Below are positions 54,421 to 63,166 of a DNA stretch of 64,000 nt, one piece after another. Numbering within the stretch: the first letter of the stretch is position 1; each line of letters begins with the position of its first letter. Under the pieces are notes generated by a model, which saw only the letters and a list, made by a program, of their open reading frames with translations, was not told where the DNA came from and made no database searches. The stretch lies in contig AZKM01000016.1 of the NCBI GenBank assembly GCA_000510425.1, forward strand, positions 1-64,000, in the 5' to 3' direction. This DNA is from Eubacterium nodatum ATCC 33099. Lineage in GTDB: Bacteria > Bacillota > Clostridia > Peptostreptococcales > Anaerovoracaceae. The position numbers and the translations under genes were made by a program.

Positions 54421-57400
54421 TTATTTGGAAGTTTTTTTCCTCACTATCAATACGGCTGCAAATATAATTACCGCAATTACCATATCTATTATATAACCTG
54501 CAACATGGGACATATCACCGGTTTTTACAATTTTATTATTTTGTGAACTGTCGCCGATATCTTTTGAGCTATTGTCGGGTTTTTTTGGTCCGTTGCCGGG
54601 ATTATTAGGGTTATGATCTTTATGTACTGTCAATGTCCCAAAACTTTCCTCTATTTCATAATTTTGAGAATTAGCAGTGCCATTCCAGTTAACACTGGCT
54701 GTATTTTTAGAACTGCCCACCTCAGTTTGACTGCCTGACATAACAATTCCGGCAGTTTCACCATATATAAGTCCCTTGAGAGTTCCCGATGCCGTGAGTG
54801 GTCTTCCGTCGTAGACTTTTTCGGCATCAGGTGTGCTGATTACAAGGGGAGCTTTCTTTATGAGATAGAACCTCTCTATTTCTCCCTTATACTTTCCAAT
54901 TCCCTTTACTACAACCTTAATCTGTCCTGCATTTTTAAGATCTCCGATATATTCAAGCTTATAATCAACATTTTCCTTTAATTCCACACCCTCATTAGTG
55001 CCTCCGCCATTTGATGATTTCGAATGTAAATCTGTGACAGTCACCTTCTGCTTTTGTTCTTTACCATTATAGGTTGTAAATTCAGGGTTTGTAACTTTAA
55101 ATCTGCTAATATCATTAAAATCTGCAGATTCTATATTTAGATTACCTGTTCTACTTTTTACAATTTTATAATTTTTCATTGCTTTATCAGGCGGAATAAG
55201 TACATTTTCATATTTGCCGGGAGCAAGCTGTGCATAAGTTCCTCCTGCCTTTTCAGTATCTAATGAAACCTTTGATCCGGTCTCAATGGCTTTTTCTGTA
55301 GTATCAAATGATGCAAGTCCCTCTATGGAATAGGTGTATTTCGGTTCAACACCATATATACCACTAATATCATCTGCTTTTACCGTAATTTCCCGAGGAT
55401 TCACATTCAATGTTCCCAATTTCTGTTCTATTTTATAATTCCTTGAAGCAAAAAGATTATCAAAATGAAGTTTATCAGTATGAAGTGGTGTTCCTTTTCT
55501 GTTTATTTGAATATTATATTTTCCTACATCTATTGTATCTGATAGTCTTTTCGCCACAAGACTTCCATGTCCTCTTGTGAAGTTATTTTGGTCGTCATTA
55601 CGCACAAAGCCATCGTATTTCAATCCAAAATTCAAATCGGATATGCTTCCGTAAGGTGTCTCTGTAATTTCCTTGCCATCTTTGTCATATGCGTAGCTTG
55701 AAACTTTGAGAGGTGCTCTTTTAACCTTTATTGTCGTATATGTTTCAGCATTGTTATATACGCCGCTTTCATCTATCAGAGTAATTTTTACAACAGCTAC
55801 GCCTGCATTATTGATCTTTACATTGCCAGAACCATCAATAGTTGCGGTAGATGGGAAACCGTAATCGGTAAATTTATCCTTTATTATCTCATATTTCCAT
55901 ACATCTTTTGATGTAGAAGCTCCTCCTTTAATTGTCGGTTCAATTTTAAATCCCGAGTCTTTGTAATTCGCCTCGTATAAAGGCTTACAGCTTAAGCTTC
56001 TGTCTACCTTGTCTTTACTGTAGGTAGCAGAGGTTTTTGATGACAAATAGTTGTTGTTTTCAGGTATAAATTCTGCAGTGATCCTATACTCTCCGCTGCT
56101 AACTGTATCTGCTTTCAGTTCCGCCTCATACAGACCGCTATTTTTATTAAATGATACAGGTATCTCTTTTGCATTATTCGTATTGTTATTTACAACAAAT
56201 CTTACCTTACCATTTTTTTCGTGAAGTCCGCTAACCACTGCTTTAATCGTAGCCTTGGCACCATCTTGTTTTGCTGACAGACTAGTGTTAGTACTTGCCG
56301 GTTCTATAGAAAAATCTAAGGATGTCGTCGCCTCGGAATAATACTTTGTACCCTCGACAGTTGCAGTTACCTTATATTTGCCCACATTTACAGGGGCATC
56401 ATCCAGAGGCTTTCCGCCATGGGTTGCATACTTATATCTAACTTTTCCATTACTGTTCGTAGTTACCTTTGGATTTTTAACTTTTTCTCCGTCATACACC
56501 TTTGAAGGGTTTTCAGTAAATGAAATTTTTCCCTTCTGCCTTGATACATTTCCTGAATAACTGGCATTGTATCCCCAATAAACTTCATTTGAAGAATCAG
56601 CTTTCATTTCAGCGGATATCTTAAATTTTCCCACAGCTTTAATCTTAAGTTTAACTGAAGCATTTAGGGAATCAGACTCAATTATTTCAACTGCACCTGT
56701 TCCATCTATTACTTTAAAATTGCAATCCTTCAGAGTATCATTTCCTTTATCTACAGAAAGAGTGAAATCTTCTCCCACATAAGGTTCGTGTTCCGGCTTT
56801 TTAAAGTTTTTCTCTCCATACATTTTCAAAAGACCGTTTCCATCGCTTGTTACAGTTCCATGGTAAAGTTTTTCTCCATTTCCATCAACCCCAACTGTTG
56901 TTTTCATAGGTTTTGAAACAGGGAAATACAGATAAATTTTCCCTTTTTTATCCGGATAAATATCTTTTCTTCCATAGGCTTTTGATTGACTATGAGGGAA
57001 AATTTCAACATTTCCGTTAGGTGGATCCGCAAGAGTCAAAGTAGCGCGATACACATTTTCTTTAATGGAATTCTTTGCTCTTAAAATATTAGCTGAAACA
57101 CTTCCTCCATCAATGATTATGTCCGCCTCATCACTTATCTTATTTGATAATAAGGTTCCTCCTGAGATTTCTATTTTGCCGTCTTTCTTGAGTCTCTTAT
57201 CTATCCCGTAAAGATCTCCTCCATGACCTATATCTGTTGCATCGGAATTTCCCGCATGAGCTGAAATATATCCTCCGGTAACATAAAACTTTGAAAGTGT
57301 ACCATGTCCACTTCCGCCACCTATTCCGGCACCGGAGCCAAGATATACCCTCCAATCTTTCTTTTCGGAACGTCTATTATTCCCCCCGAATGCCTCCACA

Positions 57401-59880
57401 AAGCCTCCTGCAATTTTTACTGTTCCTGCAGAGTTGCCTACCGGAGTAAATATTGTTCGGTCTGTATAAACTACACTACCACTTCCAATTCCTGCAGCTC
57501 CAAGCCCGCCTCTCGCACGGAGAATTCCCTTATTTTTATATCTGTCTCCTTCCATATCAATAACGACCTTATTACTTGATCCGTCCAGTCCGCCACCTAT
57601 TCCGGCACCTCCCTCGCCACCATTAGCATTTATTACGCCTTTTCCTTTTATAAGTATAGAATCGGAGTCTGCACCTCGACCACCTGAGCCGTTGGCTCCA
57701 CCCCCAATGCCTGCACCGCCATAACCTCCTGAAGCATCAACACTATATCCGTCAATAACGATGCTGTTACCCTCTTTAGTTTTACCCTTAAACTTTCCAC
57801 CTAATCCCGTACCTATACCGGCAGCTTTGTTTCCACCAAATGCCTTAATTTTGTAGTCCGGATTATTTGCAGTCAAAACTATTGGACCGCATTTGGTTGT
57901 GAGTATTGTGGTTACCAGTGTATGATGACCACCACAGCCAATACCGGCGGAGTGTGGTCCTCCGACAGCTTCAACTGACGGGCAATTTGTTATCTTAATA
58001 GTGCCAACACTTCCTGCTCTTCCGGAACCGATTCCGGCACCTCCCTCTTTACCGTTGGCAGGAGCCTTGGCTATGATATTACTTTTTGTTATGGCAATTT
58101 CTTCAACGTCACAATTCAGTCCGGTTCCTATCCCTGCACCCCCGCCTCTTTTCCCTGCAAAGGCTGTTACATCACTTTCCTCAATTATTATTTTTTTTGC
58201 ATTACCGCCATGAGTCTTGTGAAGCAATCTAGTTGGAGCCCAACCGCCGCCTCCAATACCCGGACCGGTATTATGACCTTTTGCCAAAACTGTTGACTTT
58301 TTAATTTGTATTAAATCAATATTGCCGAAAGGTCCGGTTCCTATTCCTGCAACTCCGGATGTTATAGCATCTCTATCATCAGTCGATATCATGTCATGGT
58401 CACATTCAATTTTACTGTTCTCAATAGTTATCTCCTTCATATCATTTAATCGATGTGCTCTATAGTTAAAAGCAGGACTCGGATATATAGATGTTCCTAT
58501 ACTATTTCCATTGTATGTACTGTTGCTGATTTTGATGCGATCAATACTTCCGCCGTGACCGGCTCCTATACCCGCCGCAATTTTATTAAATCCCCGCGCC
58601 GCTATTGTGCTGCTATCAATAGTAATGGAGTGTATTTTACCGGGCCTTCCTTTCAGTGAACCGCTTCCTATATCTGCTCCTGCATACGGGGCATCGGCAT
58701 AAACAGTCGCATCTTTTATGGTTATATTACCTGCATCGTCCTGACCGGAACCAATTGCAGCAGCATTGTTGATTCTATTACCGGCTGATGATGCAAAGGC
58801 TCTAATTTTTAAAAGTTCCCTTTTACGGGGATGCCCTTTTATTACTATTTCGCAGGATGACTGATCTTTTCCGCCACCTATGCCGGCACTATTTGTACCG
58901 CCTCTTGCGACAATTTCCATAGGATTATCTTGTTTACATTGAATATTAATTTTACCTTTTTTAATTATATTTCCGCCACCTATACCGGCACCGTATTTAC
59001 CACCTCCGGCTTCAATATTACCCCCGTTTATGGCAATAGTTCCTTTTAAATCTCCGCCGTCACTGCATCCTATACCTGCAGCATCTTTGCCACCGTGAGC
59101 CTGGATATTACCTCCATTTATAGTTAAATTATGTAAATCTCCTCCCTCGAATCCTATAGCTTCTCCTGCTCCGATTCCCGGGGCATTTTCGCCACCTCTG
59201 GCAGTTATATTACCCTCGTTTATGGTTAAATCATACAAAATGCCGTCTCTGCCGGAGCCTATTCCCGGTGCTGAGTGCGCTCCGATGGCGTTTATGGACA
59301 TATTTCCGTCAATAACGAGGTTTCCTACATTGTCGTTATAGTTACCACCTATACCGGCACCTCCATATTTTTCTCCTCCACCGTAAACATTCAATGTTCC
59401 GTCACCGCTAATCAAAACATGGCTTTTTTCATGACAACTTATTCCTGCATAACCCCAGTTTTTTCCTATGCCTGACTTATGACCTCCATATAAGTTAATC
59501 TTGGCATTGGAGTCACCCTGGCCAATGTATATTTTTGCATAGGAGTTTTTTGTAACTTCAATGGGTGAGGCACTTTTATTTCTCAAATCAATCTTTAATC
59601 CATTTTTCAGATTTACTATAATCGGTCTTTGTGCTGTCCCTCCCTTTATTTTGATATGGTTTTTCTCGGTTGATCCATATACGTTATACACTTTAAATGC
59701 ATCATTGCATTCCACCCTGTTTTTTCCTATGTCAAAAGATACATATTGCGCATTGACTTGTGCATTGACCGTAATATCTTTCCCAAAAAACACAGTTGTA
59801 AATACTGCCACAAATAAAAATATGAGAAAAAAACTATACTTTGCGAATGTAAATTTTCTCATTAAGCTGCACACTTTCAT
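54421..59880 (-). CDS. Giant wall-anchored surface protein with GxGIGxG repeats and MBG-like domains
   Basis: This 1819-residue protein has GGGAGG six bases before its ATG and a signal peptide (about 14-40). Residues about 60-960 consist of some 20 irregular repeats, each with an AAGIGxGxGG-like turn and a short IxITxSxV or IxIxGG strand. This is the look of a right-handed beta-helix or stacked carbohydrate-binding fold. Residues about 1100-1750 contain Ig-like MBG-type domains (KVYDGEKVKNP, GIYGVEPKYTY, EFTTYNGKEQKQ, KVYDGRPL). A proline/asparagine linker leads to a sorting signal IVKTGD, a membrane helix and RKKTSK. Sortase anchoring and adhesion are inferred. The gene is flanked by IS relics and may be horizontally acquired. 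Confidence 0.85.
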   Translation of the reverse strand: MKVCSLMRKFTFAKYSFFLIFLFVAVFTTVFFGKDITVNAQVNAQYVSFDIGKNRVECNDAFKVYNVYGSTEKNHIKIKGGTAQRPIIVNLKNGLKIDLRNKSASPIEVTKNSYAKIYIGQGDSNAKINLYGGHKSGIGKNWGYAGISCHEKSHVLISGDGTLNVYGGGEKYGGAGIGGNYNDNVGNLVIDGNMSINAIGAHSAPGIGSGRDGILYDLTINEGNITARGGENAPGIGAGEAIGFEGGDLHNLTINGGNIQAHGGKDAAGIGCSDGGDLKGTIAINGGNIEAGGGKYGAGIGGGNIIKKGKINIQCKQDNPMEIVARGGTNSAGIGGGKDQSSCEIVIKGHPRKRELLKIRAFASSAGNRINNAAAIGSGQDDAGNITIKDATVYADAPYAGADIGSGSLKGRPGKIHSITIDSSTIAARGFNKIAAGIGAGHGGSIDRIKISNSTYNGNSIGTSIYPSPAFNYRAHRLNDMKEITIENSKIECDHDMISTDDRDAITSGVAGIGTGPFGNIDLIQIKKSTVLAKGHNTGPGIGGGGWAPTRLLHKTHGGNAKKIIIEESDVTAFAGKRGGGAGIGTGLNCDVEEIAITKSNIIAKAPANGKEGGAGIGSGRAGSVGTIKITNCPSVEAVGGPHSAGIGCGGHHTLVTTILTTKCGPIVLTANNPDYKIKAFGGNKAAGIGTGLGGKFKGKTKEGNSIVIDGYSVDASGGYGGAGIGGGANGSGGRGADSDSILIKGKGVINANGGEGGAGIGGGLDGSSNKVVIDMEGDRYKNKGILRARGGLGAAGIGSGSVVYTDRTIFTPVGNSAGTVKIAGGFVEAFGGNNRRSEKKDWRVYLGSGAGIGGGSGHGTLSKFYVTGGYISAHAGNSDATDIGHGGDLYGIDKRLKKDGKIEISGGTLLSNKISDEADIIIDGGSVSANILRAKNSIKENVYRATLTLADPPNGNVEIFPHSQSKAYGRKDIYPDKKGKIYLYFPVSKPMKTTVGVDGNGEKLYHGTVTSDGNGLLKMYGEKNFKKPEHEPYVGEDFTLSVDKGNDTLKDCNFKVIDGTGAVEIIESDSLNASVKLKIKAVGKFKISAEMKADSSNEVYWGYNASYSGNVSRQKGKISFTENPSKVYDGEKVKNPKVTTNSNGKVRYKYATHGGKPLDDAPVNVGKYKVTATVEGTKYYSEATTSLDFSIEPASTNTSLSAKQDGAKATIKAVVSGLHEKNGKVRFVVNNNTNNAKEIPVSFNKNSGLYEAELKADTVSSGEYRITAEFIPENNNYLSSKTSATYSKDKVDRSLSCKPLYEANYKDSGFKIEPTIKGGASTSKDVWKYEIIKDKFTDYGFPSTATIDGSGNVKINNAGVAVVKITLIDESGVYNNAETYTTIKVKRAPLKVSSYAYDKDGKEITETPYGSISDLNFGLKYDGFVRNDDQNNFTRGHGSLVAKRLSDTIDVGKYNIQINRKGTPLHTDKLHFDNLFASRNYKIEQKLGTLNVNPREITVKADDISGIYGVEPKYTYSIEGLASFDTTEKAIETGSKVSLDTEKAGGTYAQLAPGKYENVLIPPDKAMKNYKIVKSRTGNLNIESADFNDISRFKVTNPEFTTYNGKEQKQKVTVTDLHSKSSNGGGTNEGVELKENVDYKLEYIGDLKNAGQIKVVVKGIGKYKGEIERFYLIKKAPLVISTPDAEKVYDGRPLTASGTLKGLIYGETAGIVMSGSQTEVGSSKNTASVNWNGTANSQNYEIEESFGTLTVHKDHNPNNPGNGPKKPDNSSKDIGDSSQNNKIVKTGDMSHVAGYIIDMVIAVIIFAAVLIVRKKTSK

Positions 59881-59974
59881 TGATAACCTCCCTTATGTCT
59901 TCTCCTTTACGTCTATTTTTCAATGGTACATACTAAACACCAACTAAACACCAAAAAATTTTAAATTTATTTCA

Positions 59975-60148
59975 TTATTCTTTATAAATCGTTTTACTGA
60001 AAATTCTCTTTATATACACTCCAACACTTTCTTTGCTGGAAGTCAATGTTATTGCAACATTGAAAAGTAAGATAAATGCCGACAAATATATAACCGGTGT
60101 CAGACTGTAGACAAAGCTTGTATCAACTTCGTTGATTTCGGGCTTTTT
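59975..60148 (-). pseudogene. 3' remnant of a membrane-protein gene
   Basis: An open minus-strand frame without an ATG runs about 58 codons to a TAA at 59975, with an in-frame TAA on its 5' side. It encodes a charged start, then a membrane segment (TPVIYLSAFILLFNVAIT) and a basic tail (VGVYIKRIFSK). The pattern is that of a C-terminal membrane helix with a positive-inside tail. The family was not recognised. It lies 95 bases upstream of the giant adhesin gene, so it may be the remains of its former operon partner. Confidence 0.4.
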
Positions 60149-60280
60149 ATGTTATGCGAAACTTGATGAAATAGAATATTTTCTAATAAGTTTTAAAACT
60201 AATTCGGAAGTAGGGTTTAACAAATCTTCATTTCACAATATCATTGATAGCCTTGAATTGTCAAGTCAAATACAACTTAA

Positions 60281-60421
60281 GACGGTGTCAAATTGTTGTG
60301 GAATTTTTGTATTGACAAAGATCAACTCAAAATGTTTTATCCTAATAAGCCATACTCAGTTCCATATTAGGTTAGACTTAAATCAGATGGCTTTTGTCAC
60401 ATATGTTTGACAATCATAGAA
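60281..60421 (-). repeat. Internally deleted copy of the unassigned IS, copy B
   Basis: The first 79 bases match the element end at 54079-54156, including the EYGLLG stop. After about 20 unrelated bases, 60380-60421 is the reverse complement of the left-end relic at 35666-35720. Both ends of one IS are thus joined with nearly all of the middle lost, a MITE-like remnant. The outer 14 bases at the left end have decayed. Confidence 0.7.
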
Positions 60422-60573
60422 TTTAAAGTATCATTTGTAAAATTATGTCTTTACATCCACCCTTTTTTAATATACAATATGACAGGTCGTAATAATCTAG
60501 TAAATTATTGATTGTGAACAAATTTGGGATATCATCATAAGAGAAATTCAAAACTTGCACACAAATTCATACC

Positions 60574-60722
60574 CTTATAGGTCCAATCACATTTGAGGAA
60601 AAATGATAATACATCGGTATTTCGTACCAAATTATCATCTTACGGATCAAATCACCATCGACAAAAAATGATAATATATCTATAACCGTACCGAATTATC
60701 ACCTTATGGTTCAAATCACATA
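60574..60722. repeat. Tandem 64-65 bp repeats with inverted ATGATAAT/ATTATCAT half-sites
   Basis: Units start at 60574, 60639 and 60703 with CTTAYRGDYCAAATCAC-like heads; two are complete and the third is partial. Each full unit carries ATGATAAT and, about 20 bases on, ATTATCA. The array ends 15 bases before a TATAAT (60738-60743), so it overlaps the expected -35 position of the surface-protein gene at 60798. It may be an operator array. The rest of 59881-60797 has no other gene. Confidence 0.75.
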
Positions 60723-60797
60723 ATTTTGTATGCTTTCTATAATTTATAAGGATTATTCTGAGTTAATACTAAATAAAAATATCAGAAGGAGATATAA

Positions 60798-62915
60798 ATG
60801 AAACTAACAAAAAGAATCTGTGTAATTCTATCATTAGTAATGGTTTTTTCTTGCATCCCGTTACTATCAATGGCAGACAGCAAGTCAGAAGAGGGTCCTT
60901 CTCGGGGAGATGAAATCCTTGAAGGAAAGTCAAATTGGGCAACTATAGGCTCACCTGACAGAATTTGTGAAGTAAAGGTTACAGTGGACAGTACAAAAAA
61001 GATTAAGAGTGTTGAGATTGTATCATCAGGTGAACCCCTTGCCTATAGAGAGCCTGTAAGGACATTCAAGAAAGGCGGTCTTGAATACTATAAAGGAAAA
61101 ACCTTAAAATATGTGCTGAAAATGGATACAGACAATGCTTGCGGTGCACATGTGGTTGGCAATAAAACTTTTCCATATTCTGTAGATTATGCTGCACCTG
61201 CAAAGGTAGTAAATAATGCGGTTTTGAATGCACTGGGATATAAGTCCAACCTGGAAGACGAACCTGCCACCTTCAAAACCTTCGAAGGTAAAGCTAGGCT
61301 CGACAGATATGACTATGACCAGTTCGTAAAAGTTACCGTAAACAAAGACGGACGCATTGTAAAAGTTGAGGATAACGGTACAAACAAGCAAAGCAACTAT
61401 GTTTCCAGCGACAACAGAAAAAGGATTGAATTGTTTTTCTCCGGCAAAGGCTACGATAAATTTAAGGGGAAAAATGCTGCCGAAGTGAAAGCAATGTATA
61501 TGGGAAAACATGGAACAGACTCTGTGTCAGGAGCCACATATAACGCAAAGGCGGCACAAAGGGCTATCCTTAGTGCCATGTCCAAGAGCGGATTATCTGA
61601 AGGAGAAGCACCTAAACCGGCGGCTAAGGTTCTCGAAGGGGTTTCAAAACAAACCAGCAAAAAAATAAATAACGGCGTCATGAAGGTTAAGGTATACCTG
61701 GATAAAGATAATGTAATCGAAAGGGTTGAAGATAATTCTACCTATCCTGCCGGGGATGCTCCTGCTCAAACTCAGTCAAATTGGTCAGATTGGGATAACT
61801 TTGCAAGGTATAGAGGATTGTCCAAATTTATGGGAATGGATATCGAGGATGTCTCAAAGGCAGACACTTCTAAAACTGACAGTCCCTATGTCGCATACAA
61901 ACACACAGATCTGTCAACAATGACAAAAGAAGCAATCTTAGATGCTTTCGAAAAAGGCGGAATCAAACCGGATACACCTGAGGAAAAAGAACTCAAGGCT
62001 CTAAAAGCAGAACTAAAAGACAAGATTGCAAAGCTTGTTGATATTTCTAAATACAGACCTGCCGAACAGGAAAAAATCAGAAAGTTAATCAGCGAAGCCA
62101 ACGATAATATAGATAAGGCTCAGAACAAGGCTGAAGCTGAACAAAGTTTTGAAACAGCCAAGAAAGCAATCCTGGAAGTTAAAACCGACGAAGAATTAAA
62201 AGCAATTGAGAAAGCAAAAGATGAACTTTCAAAAGAAATCATCAAAGCAAAAGAACTCATGAAAGATGTAAAAGTATCCAAAGACGGAAAAGATATTTAT
62301 ACGACTGATAAGTGGGTTACTGCAGATGTAAAAGAGGATTTGGAAAGAGCCATAGATGAAGCGGAAAAGACAGATTCCGAAGATCCTGCTGTATATGAGA
62401 ATTTAAAAAACAAGCTGGAGCTCACAGAAAAATCTTTCTCTGAATCTATCAAAAACGGTACAAAGGAAAAGAATACAGCATCTCCTAAAAAACCTACAAT
62501 AACAACGGTAAAAGGAATAACTTATAAGATTCTGAATATGAAAAAAGAAACTGCAGTTGTAGTGAAAGCGAAAAAGAATATTAAAAAAGCTGCCATTCCA
62601 AATACCGTTAAAATCGGAAAAGCAAAATATAAAGTAGTTCAAATAGGCGACAAGGTATTTAAAAATAACAAAAAGCTGAAAACAGTTGTAGTGGGAGCAA
62701 ATGTCAAAACCATCGGTAAAGAAGCTCTTAAAAATTGCAAATCTTTAAGAACAGTTAAATTCAACGGTAAAGCTATCGCTAAAATTGGAAAAAATGCTTT
62801 CAAAGGAACTCACAAGAAAATCACTGTAAATATTCCTAAAAAAGTATACAGAAAATATATCAAAATGTTGAAAAAAGCAGGAATTTCCCGCAACAGCAAA
62901 TACAAAAAAGCCTAG
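60798..62915 (+). CDS. Surface protein with FMN-binding-like repeats and C-terminal BspA-like LRR
   Basis: This 705-residue exported protein has AGAAGGAG before the ATG and a signal peptide (about 5-27). Three FMN_bind-like modules follow (about 35-155, 156-270, 275-395). The second has DSVSGATYNAKA, resembling the (S)GAT flavinylation motif of RnfG/NqrC. The third keeps only part of the pattern. A helical, lysine/glutamate-rich stretch (about 395-560) resembles FIVAR spacers. The C-terminus (about 575-705) is a short leucine-rich repeat block of the BspA/LRR_5 type (IGDKVFKNNKKLKTVVVGANVKTIG in part). Extracellular electron transfer or flavin binding is possible. It is one of only two complete plus-strand genes. 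Confidence 0.75.
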   Translation: MKLTKRICVILSLVMVFSCIPLLSMADSKSEEGPSRGDEILEGKSNWATIGSPDRICEVKVTVDSTKKIKSVEIVSSGEPLAYREPVRTFKKGGLEYYKGKTLKYVLKMDTDNACGAHVVGNKTFPYSVDYAAPAKVVNNAVLNALGYKSNLEDEPATFKTFEGKARLDRYDYDQFVKVTVNKDGRIVKVEDNGTNKQSNYVSSDNRKRIELFFSGKGYDKFKGKNAAEVKAMYMGKHGTDSVSGATYNAKAAQRAILSAMSKSGLSEGEAPKPAAKVLEGVSKQTSKKINNGVMKVKVYLDKDNVIERVEDNSTYPAGDAPAQTQSNWSDWDNFARYRGLSKFMGMDIEDVSKADTSKTDSPYVAYKHTDLSTMTKEAILDAFEKGGIKPDTPEEKELKALKAELKDKIAKLVDISKYRPAEQEKIRKLISEANDNIDKAQNKAEAEQSFETAKKAILEVKTDEELKAIEKAKDELSKEIIKAKELMKDVKVSKDGKDIYTTDKWVTADVKEDLERAIDEAEKTDSEDPAVYENLKNKLELTEKSFSESIKNGTKEKNTASPKKPTITTVKGITYKILNMKKETAVVVKAKKNIKKAAIPNTVKIGKAKYKVVQIGDKVFKNNKKLKTVVVGANVKTIGKEALKNCKSLRTVKFNGKAIAKIGKNAFKGTHKKITVNIPKKVYRKYIKMLKKAGISRNSKYKKA

Positions 62916-62934
62916 ACTTTCGATAAAAAAATAC

Positions 62935-62975
62935 AGGTGATGAGCAGAATAGAAACTCTATTCTGCTCATCACCT
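62935..62975 (+). terminator. Strong terminator after the FMN-binding surface protein
   Basis: AGGTGATGAGCAGAATAG and its exact reverse complement form a perfect 18-pair stem with loop AAACT, 19 bases after the stop at 62915. The T-tract (TTTACT) is short. It can work in both directions and shields the gene from the IS256 element. Confidence 0.85.
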
Positions 62976-63002
62976 TTACTACAGAAAAAGACGAGGTTTT
63001 TT

Positions 63003-63033
63003 GAGAGTGTGAGATTTTTTCTGTAAATTAACC
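63003..63033 (-). repeat. Terminal inverted repeat of an IS256-family element
   Basis: GAGAGTGTGAGATTTTTTCTGTAAATTAACC has the GAGxxTGT...TGTAAATTxxCC look common to IS256-type ends and lies 133 bases beyond the transposase stop. It marks the element's end nearest the surface-protein gene. The partner end lies outside the window. Confidence 0.65.
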
Positions 63034-63118
63034 TTCTATGGTAGTTATTAGAAGAGTCTCGCCCAAATTGGCTTACTCTATTGACAGCCACAATATAAAA
63101 TATTTTTCAGGATATGTC

Positions 63119-63147
63119 AAGGATCGCTCAATTTGTGAGCGGTCCTT
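63119..63147. terminator. Hairpin inside the IS256 end
   Basis: AAGGATCGCTCA and TGAGCGGTCCTT pair across a short loop, with one mismatch. On the plus strand it is followed by GTTTGTT. It lies between the inverted repeat and the transposase stop and probably blocks read-through in both directions. Confidence 0.55.
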
Positions 63148-63166
63148 GTTTGTTCTCATAATCAAT

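Noticed and set aside
57000..59500. Apparent DNA repeat array, CRISPR-like at first sight
   Set aside because: The repeats are irregular in spacing and sequence and stay in one reading frame; they are glycine-rich protein repeats.
60132..60410. 92-codon plus-strand frame across the IS relic
   Set aside because: It starts at TTG without a ribosome site and crosses the element end shared with 54079. Any real coding signal here is on the minus strand.
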